64,000 nucleotides of DNA from Gracilibacillus lacisalsi DSM 19029 (GTDB taxonomy: Bacteria; Bacillota; Bacilli; Bacillales; Amphibacillaceae), in NCBI RefSeq assembly GCF_000377765.1, contig NZ_KB898662.1:372001-436000 (forward strand), given 5' to 3'. The notes beneath the pieces were generated by a model. That model had not been told where the DNA came from, did no database searches, and worked only from the letters and a program-made list of their open reading frames with translations. Positions 9,117 through 18,686 of this stretch are shown here, piece by piece; positions within the stretch are counted from its first letter, which is position 1; every line of letters starts with the position of its first letter. Position numbers and translations under genes: made by a program.

Positions 9117-9860
9117 TTATCTGTTGCTATAATGTAATATATCTTTATATACTTTCGATATATCAATATTCAAGAATTGTTTACAAAGCAAAAGAATTCT
9201 ATTATATAAAGTTGATTTATTCTTTTTACTCCTATAATAAGAATTATCTCGACAATCTATTAATTTCATATTTACAAACTCTGATAATTTATCAAATTCT
9301 CCTCTTGATGACATAAGGTTAGTATAATCAATTATTAGTATTTCATTATTATTATTTTTAATTATCTCTAAAACATGTTTATTATATATATACCATGCTC
9401 GCAAGGCTAAAATTGCTATAGCAAGTTGTGCTAGTTTATTCCTTTTCTTGCCTTTTTTCATATAATGTAGCCAAACTTCGTGTGGATCTCTTACAACCAC
9501 AATTAACTTATGATCACTAATAATTTGTTTCCAAAAAGTATATGTTAAACAAGTTCGAGGATCTTTAAAACCCCAATCCGTATATTTAATATCCAAATTT
9601 TGTACTGCTGAATATGCCTTCTCATATATTTTTCCATCTATTTTATTCGATTTAACCTTTTTTGTTACTAATAAGCTACTTTTTCTCCCACACCTAAGTA
9701 TCTCTTTATTAATTACATTAAATTCTTCTCTCTCGAATTGATTTCCCGAATCGTAATCTATACTTTCATCAAATACGCCCATATTTAAATTAGATTTATG
9801 AAGAATCCTCGAAACTAAAGTTGTTCCAGATTTGTGCATCCCTAAAATAACATACCTCAT
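9117..9860 (-). CDS. PAPS-dependent sulfotransferase family protein
   Basis: A 247-residue protein of the sulfotransferase fold. The N-terminal LGMHKSGTTLVSRIL (6-20) is the 5'-phosphosulfate loop. VVVRDPHEVWLHYMKKG (about 123-139) is the 3'-phosphate site with its conserved Arg. The expected product is a sulfate ester on a sugar, using PAPS. It is the last gene of the EPS transcript, with AGAGGAG before ATG, and is followed after 500 bp by cysDNC. It has no signal or membrane segment, so it would act on a cytoplasmic lipid-linked repeat unit. The acceptor sugar is unknown. Similar folds also occur in kinases, so activity is inferred. Confidence 0.82.
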   Translation of the reverse strand: MRYVILGMHKSGTTLVSRILHKSNLNMGVFDESIDYDSGNQFEREEFNVINKEILRCGRKSSLLVTKKVKSNKIDGKIYEKAYSAVQNLDIKYTDWGFKDPRTCLTYTFWKQIISDHKLIVVVRDPHEVWLHYMKKGKKRNKLAQLAIAILALRAWYIYNKHVLEIIKNNNNEILIIDYTNLMSSRGEFDKLSEFVNMKLIDCRDNSYYRSKKNKSTLYNRILLLCKQFLNIDISKVYKDILHYSNR

Positions 9861-9926
9861 AAATATTTCTCCTCTTTGTTATTAATTGTATGGATTAGCT
9901 TCATACAAAGAACATTCAGTAACTTG

Positions 9927-11324
9927 TTATAAACTATCTTTTATCATTTTTTTTATATTTTTTAACATTTTTTTAAGAAAAAAGGGCGTTGTATCTTTAT
10001 TGTAATCTTTAATGAACGGATCCATATGTTTTATAAGTGTATTAAAGTCACCAGAATCCTCAGCGATTTTATAGGCTTTGAAACTTTCCTGAACAAGTTT
10101 TTGTCTCTTTATATATATTTTTTTTCTTTTCGAGCTTAATTTATCATTAGGTTCAACTCTTTTAGTAGGTCTCCATTCTTTATTCATATCTTTCAAAAAC
10201 AAACGATAAGCTAATCCTTCTCTTCTATGACGAAATCCGCCAGCTTGTGATTTATATACTTTATCGGTACTAATTTCGTTCAAGAATAATTGATCCTTGT
10301 TATCATTAATAATATTTAAAATATCAGGATTTCTAACTACTATCACATTTGTCCCTTGACTATCCCTCAGATATTCTGGTAACCATGCATCTCCAATAGT
10401 TATATCTGCTGTTTCTGCTAACACATCATCACAAAAATCACATGCATTATACTTAAAAAAACCATGTCCCCAGTTTGTTGTATAAAGTTCCTTCGTAGGT
10501 GAGCTTTTAGTAACTATTTCACCATTTATATTGCCTTGGACCTCAACCCCATATTGATTTGCTGATCTACCAGCTAATTTCTTTCTGAAATCAATATTTA
10601 TTAGATTCTCAGGTTTTATTCCTAATTGCCAGCCAATTGATTTGGCAAACATGTCGCTTTTCAAATGGCCACATACCAAACCTATAAAATATTTTATACT
10701 GTTTTTAATTTTTACATCTTGATCTGCTAATAATCTTACAGATTTTATATAACATGGTATCCCAACCAAGGCGAATCTCTTATCATGTTTTCTAACAAAA
10801 TTAACTACCTCAGAAAGCTCAATAGGGTAATATTTTGACTTTGCTCCGTTCGATAATTCACCTTCATTATATGAAATACTATATTCAAATAATTTTTTTT
10901 CTTCTTTAGATGGTTTTATGTGAATAATACCGTCTACAAGATCATTTTTTAATAATTGTGCAGCAACCCAACTCCCCATTCCTCCGGAGCTTCCTTTACT
11001 TCTATACTCTCCCTCTTTCACATATCCTGCAAAGTTCTTAATAAAATATCCTGTATATTCATTAAAACTTGCCTCAGGGTTTCGACTAAAAACTTCGGAT
11101 CCAATTTCTGTTTCATTTTTACTTTCTTTAGAAAAAGGACATACTGATAATACTTCGATTTCTTTTTCCGCTTCTATATTATTATTTATTACTGGTTTAT
11201 ACTTCCCATTATCGTCCATCTCCATTGACAGTGGTGAGTTATATACACTAGCACATATTCCACAGCCAATGCAATAATCATTAGAAACTACGGTGTCTAG
11301 CAATTCCTTTACATTACTGTTCAT
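9927..11324 (-). CDS. FrhB-like Fe-S protein of polysaccharide loci (F420 hydrogenase beta-subunit family)
   Basis: A 465-residue member of the coenzyme F420 hydrogenase/dehydrogenase beta-subunit family often found in EPS clusters next to pyruvyltransferases. The N-terminus carries a ferredoxin-like cysteine set (CIGCGICASV, then a Cys in SVCPFSKE). A further set appears at CGHLKSD and YNACDFCDDVLAETADITIGDAW. It probably transfers electrons or reduces a glycan or its precursor. Its exact reaction in EPS loci is not established. The ATG overlaps the flippase stop (ATGA). The C-terminal 70 residues are basic and low-complexity. Confidence 0.8.
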   Translation of the reverse strand: MNSNVKELLDTVVSNDYCIGCGICASVYNSPLSMEMDDNGKYKPVINNNIEAEKEIEVLSVCPFSKESKNETEIGSEVFSRNPEASFNEYTGYFIKNFAGYVKEGEYRSKGSSGGMGSWVAAQLLKNDLVDGIIHIKPSKEEKKLFEYSISYNEGELSNGAKSKYYPIELSEVVNFVRKHDKRFALVGIPCYIKSVRLLADQDVKIKNSIKYFIGLVCGHLKSDMFAKSIGWQLGIKPENLINIDFRKKLAGRSANQYGVEVQGNINGEIVTKSSPTKELYTTNWGHGFFKYNACDFCDDVLAETADITIGDAWLPEYLRDSQGTNVIVVRNPDILNIINDNKDQLFLNEISTDKVYKSQAGGFRHRREGLAYRLFLKDMNKEWRPTKRVEPNDKLSSKRKKIYIKRQKLVQESFKAYKIAEDSGDFNTLIKHMDPFIKDYNKDTTPFFLKKMLKNIKKMIKDSL

Positions 11325-12853
11325 TTTCTATATTCTCCTTTTTTAGGTATTTGTCTTAAATTATTTATAATTGAGATAGTTAATTTTTTTTCATAGTCGT
11401 TCATTCCTAATGTCCATAAACATAATACAAATAAAAAACAGTATATAATTATCTCTAAAATTAAAAATATAATACTATCATTTGGAGAAAGATAACCGAT
11501 TACTCTACCAATTAGCAACGAAAAAATTACAGGTATCGTTAATTTAATTATATTCCTCCAAAAAAGAGGAATATCAAGTCCTATTTTTTTCTGATAATAA
11601 ATATTCATAGCTATAATATTACCTAAGACTAATGATAAAGCAGTTGCGATAGCAACACCAACCCCAGAATATTTTTGTGCCAACGGAATAGAAATAACTA
11701 CATTGAAAGTAGCTATAAGAATTAATACAATTGACCTAAATGCTTGCAAGTTCTTAGCGTATAATATTGAAATACCTATATTTTGAATAAGTGGCACACA
11801 TAAAGGAATCATTATTAATATTACTATGTAGTAAGCTTCAGTATAGTCTGATCCAGCCCATACATTAATAAATGAATAACCGTATAATGTAAACCCACTT
11901 AATATAAAAGCTAAAATAATAAATTGTAATCTTCCATATTTAATCATTATCTCAGTAAGCTTATCACTACTTGCATTCTTAGCAACTAACATTGAAACCC
12001 TTGGTAAGAATAGTCCACTAATAGAAGTTGAAAACTGCTTGTATAAAATAATGAACTGCATAGCTATAGCATATATGGCCACTGGCACTGTGCCTGTTAC
12101 CGCCCCCAAAATAAATTGATCTGTATTCCAGTAAATTTGATCGACAATAACCCCTAAAAAAACAAGGGAAGAATATCCTATTATTTCTCTAAGAAATGTT
12201 AAATCCACCTTACCAAATTTCAATCTTATTTTTATATATCTTATACAATAGAATAAATTAAAGAGCAGACACGATATATTAACAATTGTAGTAACTACTA
12301 CCATAGTTACTGATCCATAGCCTAGAAATAACAATGGTAAGGTTATTATCGGTGATAATATGGTTCTAATTATCGCTACCAATTTTGATATAACGAATTT
12401 TTCATAAGCTTTAATGATAGAACTAAAAACAGTTAATGGAAATGATAATGAAAAGTTTATAATAAGTATGATTACCATAATTTTTGCTTTTATCAATTCG
12501 CTATCTGTTAAACTATTACCAAAAAAAACTTCAAGCTTATTCAAGAATATCATACCAATTAATATGGTTACTACACCAATAATAGAGTACATCAACATAA
12601 AGAGTCCATTGAGATGGGCTTCTTTTTGTTTATTTCCCTCTACTCTATTCCTTGCGTTATATCTAACAATAGCATTTCCTAATCCCATATCCATAATACT
12701 AAAATACGAAGCTATTGAACCAATTAATGCATATAGACCATACTCTGATTGCCCTAATAGTCTAATTACAATTGGTGTGTATAACAAGCTTATTAAGAGA
12801 GTAATGAATAGTGAAAAATAAGATAATAATGCTCCAGCTTTCATTTGACTCAT
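11321..12853 (-). CDS. Wzx-type polysaccharide flippase
   Basis: A 510-residue MOP-superfamily transporter with about 14 hydrophobic helices. It flips undecaprenyl-linked repeat units to the outer face of the membrane. The N-terminal LYTPIVIRLLGQSEYGLYALIGSI matches the start of Wzx/RfbX proteins. With the EpsG-like polymerase and the EpsL-like initiator in the same operon it defines a Wzx/Wzy pathway. Base composition is strongly AT-rich, as in its neighbours. Confidence 0.88.
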   Translation of the reverse strand: MSQMKAGALLSYFSLFITLLISLLYTPIVIRLLGQSEYGLYALIGSIASYFSIMDMGLGNAIVRYNARNRVEGNKQKEAHLNGLFMLMYSIIGVVTILIGMIFLNKLEVFFGNSLTDSELIKAKIMVIILIINFSLSFPLTVFSSIIKAYEKFVISKLVAIIRTILSPIITLPLLFLGYGSVTMVVVTTIVNISCLLFNLFYCIRYIKIRLKFGKVDLTFLREIIGYSSLVFLGVIVDQIYWNTDQFILGAVTGTVPVAIYAIAMQFIILYKQFSTSISGLFLPRVSMLVAKNASSDKLTEIMIKYGRLQFIILAFILSGFTLYGYSFINVWAGSDYTEAYYIVILIMIPLCVPLIQNIGISILYAKNLQAFRSIVLILIATFNVVISIPLAQKYSGVGVAIATALSLVLGNIIAMNIYYQKKIGLDIPLFWRNIIKLTIPVIFSLLIGRVIGYLSPNDSIIFLILEIIIYCFLFVLCLWTLGMNDYEKKLTISIINNLRQIPKKGEYRK

Positions 12854-12926
12854 ATTTGTAACATCTTCTTTCTTCGATTCGATAACATAAAACTGTCATG
12901 AACATTGGAAATGATTTATTTTGCCT

Positions 12927-14057
12927 TTATTTTAATACATTGTTTAGGTATTGCTCAGACAATAATTTTTGCTTTTTTATTATATTGTGAATCTCATTAT
13001 AATCGGGTGTTTTCATTAAACAATTCTTAGTATTCAAGTCATCACTACTACTAATAATAAAATCCTCAATATTATATCTTGTGGCAAGGTCCTTAAATCT
13101 AGTAGAACGCATCTTTTCTGCATAGTAGGCTATAAAACATTTTTTGAATTTTAATGAAAATAGAGTTCCGTGATATGAATCTGTATAAATAAATGTTGCA
13201 TTTTTAAATAAGCTTATCCATTCTTCAGGACCTAGATCATAAAAAACCTTATCAGAATAATCAGCAATGTTGAATTTCATAGTGGGTATTACTATGGAAT
13301 ATACAGGAATATTTCCGTATACCTCTTTAATTTTGTTTATTACATATTTGTTAGACCCATTAATCTCTTTACCTAATGCATAAACTAATATATACTTTTG
13401 CCCTTCAGGTATAAAGTTGTTTTTTTCAAACTGATTAAAATTTAGTAACAAAGTAGGGTCTACTACAATTGGTGGTGAGAAGTTAAGTAAACTCTTTACA
13501 AAGTTACTTGAATGTTCATTTCTAACCGAAATTGCTGTAAAATCATTTAACTCTTGTTCCAATTTTGATTTATGTGTTGATTTAACATCTGATATTGTGG
13601 AATCTGCAGCGTAACTTACTTTTTTTCCATTAAAGTTATCAAAATTTAAAAAATACTCCTTTTTATCTCTTTGTCCAGGTCTCCAAACCTGATCGCTACC
13701 TACAATTATAATCTCATAATTATTAACTATTTTAAGCAAGCTACTTTCATCTACTTTTTCACTTAACTTCATACTTTGACTTCTAAATGCATCAAATTTC
13801 TTTATGATTTTCTTATTGTATTTTACTTTAATATAAATTCTTTTTATCAATGTTTGTATATTTAATATTTGATCTATAATATTCTTCTTTAACCCTATAG
13901 ATCTTAATATTTTATGGTTTTTGTAATTAGAAGGTATAAAATTTATTACTTCAACTTGGTAACCTTTGTCTTCGAGATATTTTTGAAGTGCATAACTTTG
14001 TAATACACCTCCAAAGTTATTAGAGTAATGATACGTTAGTATTCCAATTTTCTTCAT
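12927..14057 (-). CDS. Polysaccharide pyruvyl transferase family protein
   Basis: A 376-residue enzyme of the CsaB/WcaK/EpsO family, which adds a ketal-linked pyruvate to sugars from phosphoenolpyruvate. Seen are the opening IGILTYHYSNNFGGVLQSYALQ, VGSDQVWRPGQ near residue 118, and the SYHGTLFSLKFKK segment (about 292-304) typical of the C-terminal half. It lies two genes from the FrhB-like protein, a pairing common in EPS loci. Pyruvate groups would add negative charge to the polymer. The start ATG follows AAAGGGGAATCTTA. Confidence 0.88.
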   Translation of the reverse strand: MKKIGILTYHYSNNFGGVLQSYALQKYLEDKGYQVEVINFIPSNYKNHKILRSIGLKKNIIDQILNIQTLIKRIYIKVKYNKKIIKKFDAFRSQSMKLSEKVDESSLLKIVNNYEIIIVGSDQVWRPGQRDKKEYFLNFDNFNGKKVSYAADSTISDVKSTHKSKLEQELNDFTAISVRNEHSSNFVKSLLNFSPPIVVDPTLLLNFNQFEKNNFIPEGQKYILVYALGKEINGSNKYVINKIKEVYGNIPVYSIVIPTMKFNIADYSDKVFYDLGPEEWISLFKNATFIYTDSYHGTLFSLKFKKCFIAYYAEKMRSTRFKDLATRYNIEDFIISSSDDLNTKNCLMKTPDYNEIHNIIKKQKLLSEQYLNNVLK

Positions 14058-14076
14058 TAAGATTCCCCTTTACAAT

Positions 14077-15153
14077 TTAGTATTCCCAAAAGAAATAGTA
14101 TGGAACAATTCCATTTCCATCACTCTCAAGATTATTTATATAATAATAGGATACTGCCAAAATGATTATCATAGTAATTAATAGTTTTATTACCTTAGTT
14201 TCCTTAATAGTTAATTTTACAGGTAGTTTATCTAGATTATTTATAATATGTGGTATATACAAAATAATAAAAATGAAGAAAAACATATTCAATCTAGTAA
14301 ATAAATAGGAAAAAGAACTAAGTGATTGAATAAAAAACGCTATAACCATTATATTTGCTAAAATCGTATTTTCCCTGCTATTGTATTTTATTGGACTATA
14401 TACATATATCCCCAGTATTATTACTATCAATATTAATATAGCTAAGCCACCTATATTATCTGAACTAGTGTATCTATCTAAACTGTTTTCTTCATAAAAT
14501 AATAAAGTTAGCAACTCTCCAATTGGTGCTCTTAATAAGAATAACAGGATATAACTTCCTATTAAGTATAAAATATATTGATAATTCCACCTTATCTGAG
14601 CAATATAATATATAGGTAAAAATATTATAGCTGCATAATGAAAAGTTGCGGCAATTAATATTATTATAAAGAACTTCATAAACTTTTTATCTAATATATA
14701 TTTGAATGAGAATAAAACTAAAATAATAGCAATAGTTTGACGAATACCTGTAAAAGAAAAATTAAAAAAACCTAACCCTATAAACAATAAATAACTAATA
14801 AAATAATTCTTTGAATACTTATAAATAACTAATCCAAGTAACGAAAATACAAATACCGCTACACTTAACAGCCAAAAATTAAAATTGTCCGAAAAAAGCA
14901 AAAAAAGCTTTTGGGCTACCTCATAACCAATCTCACTTATACCACTAATAGTATCACTAGAAAGACTTTGAAACTTTCTCTCATATCTTATAGTATCAAT
15001 ACCAACAGTAAAATGTCTCAAACCATTTACCAATGCAAACTGTATTGTAATAATTACTATAAAAAGCTTTGTAGTAATTCTCGATTTAGCAAAAGTTAAT
15101 AATGTCAACGAATAGAAAATAAATAAATAAAAGTTTAACTCTATAACGCTCAT
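14077..15153 (-). CDS. EpsG-like polysaccharide polymerase (Wzy)
   Basis: A membrane protein of about 358 residues with at least nine hydrophobic helices and little soluble sequence. The early RHFTVGIDTIRYERKF loop (residues about 46-61) is the EpsG-family signature (G-x-D-x-x-x-Y). It should link flipped repeat units outside the membrane. I place the start at ATG 15153, since TAGGTG lies at a good distance from it; a GTG three codons earlier is possible. It sits between pyruvyltransferase and glycosyltransferase genes. Confidence 0.85.
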   Translation of the reverse strand: MSVIELNFYLFIFYSLTLLTFAKSRITTKLFIVIITIQFALVNGLRHFTVGIDTIRYERKFQSLSSDTISGISEIGYEVAQKLFLLFSDNFNFWLLSVAVFVFSLLGLVIYKYSKNYFISYLLFIGLGFFNFSFTGIRQTIAIILVLFSFKYILDKKFMKFFIIILIAATFHYAAIIFLPIYYIAQIRWNYQYILYLIGSYILLFLLRAPIGELLTLLFYEENSLDRYTSSDNIGGLAILILIVIILGIYVYSPIKYNSRENTILANIMVIAFFIQSLSSFSYLFTRLNMFFFIFIILYIPHIINNLDKLPVKLTIKETKVIKLLITMIIILAVSYYYINNLESDGNGIVPYYFFWEY

Positions 15154-15213
15154 ACAAAACACCTACATATGTTCATGATCAATAAACTCCTTAATATTCA
15201 TTAATATAAAGAA

Positions 15214-16353
15214 TTACTCATTATTAACGATAATATTTCGTGAATAAATTTCATAAAACAACTCCGAAGTCTTATCTATATCATAATCTGGTTTCTTTAA
15301 AGCCTGTTGTTTTCCCTTATAATACTTAATATGATTTAAAATTTCGCTCTCCCATACTTTTTCATTAATAGGCAGATAAGTAACATTTCCCAAGTTTGTA
15401 TTAGTGGGAACACGGTTTGAAGCAATACATTTAAGTCCCATAGCTTGTGCTTCCACTAGCACTATACCAAACCCTTCCCATTTCGAAGGTAGTAAAAATA
15501 AATCCATGCCAGCTAATATTTTAGGTATATCATCACGAGCTCCCAAGAATGATACTCGATTATTTATATTCTTCGATATCACATATTGCTGTATTTCTTC
15601 TTTAAGTTTTCCCTCTCCCACAAACGATAAATGAACATTGCTAAATTTTTTTGAGATATTTGTGAAAACATCTACTATGAATTTATGATTTTTAATTTTG
15701 ACAAAGCGCCCTACCAATACTAAATGAATAAGATCGTGATTGAGCTTTAATTCTTTTAAAACATCATTCCTATTATATAATTCTAAATCAAATCGTTTAT
15801 AGTCAATGCCATTAGGAATAATAGTTGTTCTTTTATCATTTATTCCTTTCCTTCCAAATAAATAGCTAGCAGCTTCATATGATGGTGCAATCATATCTGT
15901 AGAATACTTTAAGATAAGATTTCTCATTAAAATTTCATACATTTTTCTCAGAATACCGATTTCCAGATTGGATTTATCGGTATGTGAGTGAGAAATTCTA
16001 ATTGGAATGTTAGCTAACTTAGCTAACAACATATAAAAACCTGAAAAAAACAAACTGTGAGAGTGTATAGTATCAAAAGGACCTTTAGCTTTTATAAGCT
16101 TCAACAGCTTATAAAAGCTAATTATTTTATCTAAATTATTTTTTTCACGATGGAAATGAATCTGTATTCCATTATCCTCTAATTTTTTCTTATATGTTTG
16201 TTTTCCATTTAACACAGTAGGACTAAAAAAGTGAACCTCAACATTCTTTTTATTCATTTTTATTGCATTATCAACCATCAATGCCTCTATTCCACCTATA
16301 GTAATTCCAGATATGTTAAGCACTTTAACTTTTCTATAAGTATTTTCACTCAA
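15214..16353 (-). CDS. Glycosyltransferase family 4 (EpsF-like)
   Basis: A GT-B glycosyltransferase of about 379 residues. The N-terminal domain opens KVLNISGITIGGIEALMVD, and the acceptor-side loop HSHSLFFSG follows. The C-terminal nucleotide site has LVGRFVKIKNHK and LPSKWEGFGIVLVEAQAMG, the EX7E motif of GT4. The frame can be read from 16371, but the best start is TTG 16353 behind AGGGGAAAAG; it overlaps the stop of the upstream glycosyltransferase (TTGAGTGA). Donor and acceptor sugars are not known. Confidence 0.85.
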   Translation of the reverse strand: MSENTYRKVKVLNISGITIGGIEALMVDNAIKMNKKNVEVHFFSPTVLNGKQTYKKKLEDNGIQIHFHREKNNLDKIISFYKLLKLIKAKGPFDTIHSHSLFFSGFYMLLAKLANIPIRISHSHTDKSNLEIGILRKMYEILMRNLILKYSTDMIAPSYEAASYLFGRKGINDKRTTIIPNGIDYKRFDLELYNRNDVLKELKLNHDLIHLVLVGRFVKIKNHKFIVDVFTNISKKFSNVHLSFVGEGKLKEEIQQYVISKNINNRVSFLGARDDIPKILAGMDLFLLPSKWEGFGIVLVEAQAMGLKCIASNRVPTNTNLGNVTYLPINEKVWESEILNHIKYYKGKQQALKKPDYDIDKTSELFYEIYSRNIIVNNE

Positions 16354-17554
16354 TATCTTTTCCCCTAACAATTTTATTTTTTAGTGGAAATCCAAATTCT
16401 GTATTTAGTATCCTTCTTAATTCTTTATAATATCTCTCTGGACTGTATTTATCTTTAACTAATTCTAAACTTCTTTCACCCATAATTAGATGTTTTTTTC
16501 TCTCTTTAATAATTTTTGTGATTTTATTCTCTAAATCATCGACATCATCACTTTTAAATACATAACCATTGTAATTTTCTTCAATATAGTCTTGTGCACC
16601 AGCAGTATCACTACATATAACAGGTAATTTATGGGCCATTGCCTCCAAAACTGATACTCCTAGTTCTTCATTTATTGATGGAAGTATAAATAGATCATGA
16701 TTGAGATATTCCTGTTGTACTTTATTAAACTCCAAATTGGTCTTTATATTCACCAAACCTTCTAAATGATTTTCACTAATGAAATCTACTACTTTTTTAT
16801 ACTCTATCTCATGTATTTCTTTCGTTAATTCACCTATAATTGTCAAACTTATATCGTATTTTTTTTTCAGCCTTTTAACAACTTCCAACAATAATAAATG
16901 TCTTTTCCTTGGTACAAACTTACCTATAGAAATTATATTAATTCGATCCTTGCTAAAATATTTTTTTTCTTTTAATTTTTTTTCATTCACTTTAATAATA
17001 AAAGGCAAGTAATAAGTTCTAGAAGGACATTCCGGATTCATTATTCCTTTACCGTTTATAGGTGTTATCATTACCTTTGGCATTATTTTCTTTATTAAAA
17101 TTTGATATATTAATAATTTAAGTTTTTTTACAATTTTCATGCTTTTTTTCGACTTATGAACATGTTTAGGAATTTGCCTATATAATATTACATTAATACC
17201 TAATTTTCTACATAAAATAAAAGTTAATAATCCAAAAAAAAATGTATCCCTAACTATAACATAATCTGGTGAAAAATTTTTAATATAACTTAAATAATCT
17301 TTAATAGGTGGAATTCCGAACTGCCTTTCGAATCTAAAAGATTCGCGTGAGGTTTTATTAATAAAATTATATAACTTTTTAAAAAATAAAAAAAATTTAC
17401 TATATCCAAATATTTTCGGGGTTATTAAACTATGATCTTCACTACCACCAACATATTGAGAAACATAGATTACTTCATCTCCATTTTTTAGTAATGTATC
17501 CACTACATAATACTGATTTGTATGAAACCTTGGCGCAACAAACATTACTTTCAT
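16346..17554 (-). CDS. Glycosyltransferase family 4
   Basis: A GT-B enzyme of about 402 residues. MKVMFVAPRFHTNQYYVV opens the N-terminal Rossmann domain. The C-terminal half has IISIGKFVPRKRH and LPSINEELGVSVLEAMAHKLPV, the GT4 donor-binding EX7E region. The frame extends 29 codons further upstream into the preceding gene; ATG 17554 is chosen because GGAGGTT precedes it. It is one of four GT4 genes in the operon, so the repeat unit probably has at least five sugars including the priming one. AT content is very high. Confidence 0.85.
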   Translation of the reverse strand: MKVMFVAPRFHTNQYYVVDTLLKNGDEVIYVSQYVGGSEDHSLITPKIFGYSKFFLFFKKLYNFINKTSRESFRFERQFGIPPIKDYLSYIKNFSPDYVIVRDTFFFGLLTFILCRKLGINVILYRQIPKHVHKSKKSMKIVKKLKLLIYQILIKKIMPKVMITPINGKGIMNPECPSRTYYLPFIIKVNEKKLKEKKYFSKDRINIISIGKFVPRKRHLLLLEVVKRLKKKYDISLTIIGELTKEIHEIEYKKVVDFISENHLEGLVNIKTNLEFNKVQQEYLNHDLFILPSINEELGVSVLEAMAHKLPVICSDTAGAQDYIEENYNGYVFKSDDVDDLENKITKIIKERKKHLIMGERSLELVKDKYSPERYYKELRRILNTEFGFPLKNKIVRGKDIE

Positions 17555-17576
17555 GACTAACCTCCACGTAAAATTC

Positions 17577-18686
17577 CTAAAAGTTTTTAAGAGCTTCAGT
17601 ATAGAATTTCTCATACCACTTAACTGTCGAATTGACATCAAATCCAGATTCTGTGAATTCCTTTATATGATTTTTTCTAATATGTTTAAAGTAATTCTCC
17701 ATTAAACTTTCAGCCCAAAATTCAGGTGATCTTTCCAAAGGTATAAATGTTACATTTTTCGTTATTCTCACTTCTTTTGTTATCTGATCTGATATTATGC
17801 ATGGAATTCCAGCAGCTTGTGCTTCCAACACTACACCTGGTAACCCCTCATACAAAGAAGGAAAAAGAAGTACGTCAGCTGCTTGTAAAAAATCTGACAC
17901 ATCTGACCTTATACCTTTAAAAAATACCGCATTTTCTAAGTTCATAATCTTAGTCTGTTTTTCAATTTCTTGTTTTAAAGGTCCATCTCCTATTAATATT
18001 AACTTTGAATTTTTTTGTTTTTCGTTAACTTTCTTGAAAATCTCAAGTAATAATCTATGATTTTTTTGAGGATGAAACCTTCCGACATGGACTATTACTA
18101 ATTCATCCTTAAATCCTAATTCTGACCTTTTTGCAATTCGTGTATCTTGGTTAAATAAAAACCTACTTGTATTAATGGCATTTGGAATTACTTTAACAGT
18201 ATTATTTTTAACTGCCTTTTTTCCAAACTCACTTATTCCAGCTTTTTTTGATACAGCAAATAAGTTTGTTGCATTAAATCGTGATAATTTACATAAATAT
18301 TTCTTTATAACATTTTCTTTATTAGAATTTCTTGAATGTGCTATTCTAATTGGTACACTCTTTTTTCTAGCTTCTCTCAAATATACAAACGCTGTACTAG
18401 TTTGGTGACCATGTACTATTCTATACTCAGTATGTTTAGAAAAAAAATCTCGCCAAGCTTTCTTATATGATAGATAATTTTTTCCGGTGAAACGTGGTAA
18501 ACTGTAGATTTTACCCCCCATTGATCTTATTTCACTAGAAAAATAGCATTCATCTGTAGTATGAATCGCAAAATCAAATTGGACTTTAGTTCGGTCTATT
18601 GACCTATAAATATCCATCGTCCTACTTTCTGCACCTCCAGCATCCAATCTTCCAAAAATGTGTAAAACCCTTATCGGTTCTTTCAT
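17577..18686 (-). CDS. Glycosyltransferase family 4 (EpsF-like)
   Basis: A 369-residue GT-B enzyme. VLHIFGRLDAGGAESRTMDIY at residues 7-27 is the typical EpsF/CapH start. IVHVGRFHPQKNH and FPSLYEGLPGVVLEAQAAGIP provide the donor site with the EX7E motif. The ATG overlaps the stop of the upstream gene (ATGA), showing translational coupling. It probably adds one sugar of the repeat unit on the cytoplasmic face. Confidence 0.87.
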   Translation of the reverse strand: MKEPIRVLHIFGRLDAGGAESRTMDIYRSIDRTKVQFDFAIHTTDECYFSSEIRSMGGKIYSLPRFTGKNYLSYKKAWRDFFSKHTEYRIVHGHQTSTAFVYLREARKKSVPIRIAHSRNSNKENVIKKYLCKLSRFNATNLFAVSKKAGISEFGKKAVKNNTVKVIPNAINTSRFLFNQDTRIAKRSELGFKDELVIVHVGRFHPQKNHRLLLEIFKKVNEKQKNSKLILIGDGPLKQEIEKQTKIMNLENAVFFKGIRSDVSDFLQAADVLLFPSLYEGLPGVVLEAQAAGIPCIISDQITKEVRITKNVTFIPLERSPEFWAESLMENYFKHIRKNHIKEFTESGFDVNSTVKWYEKFYTEALKNF

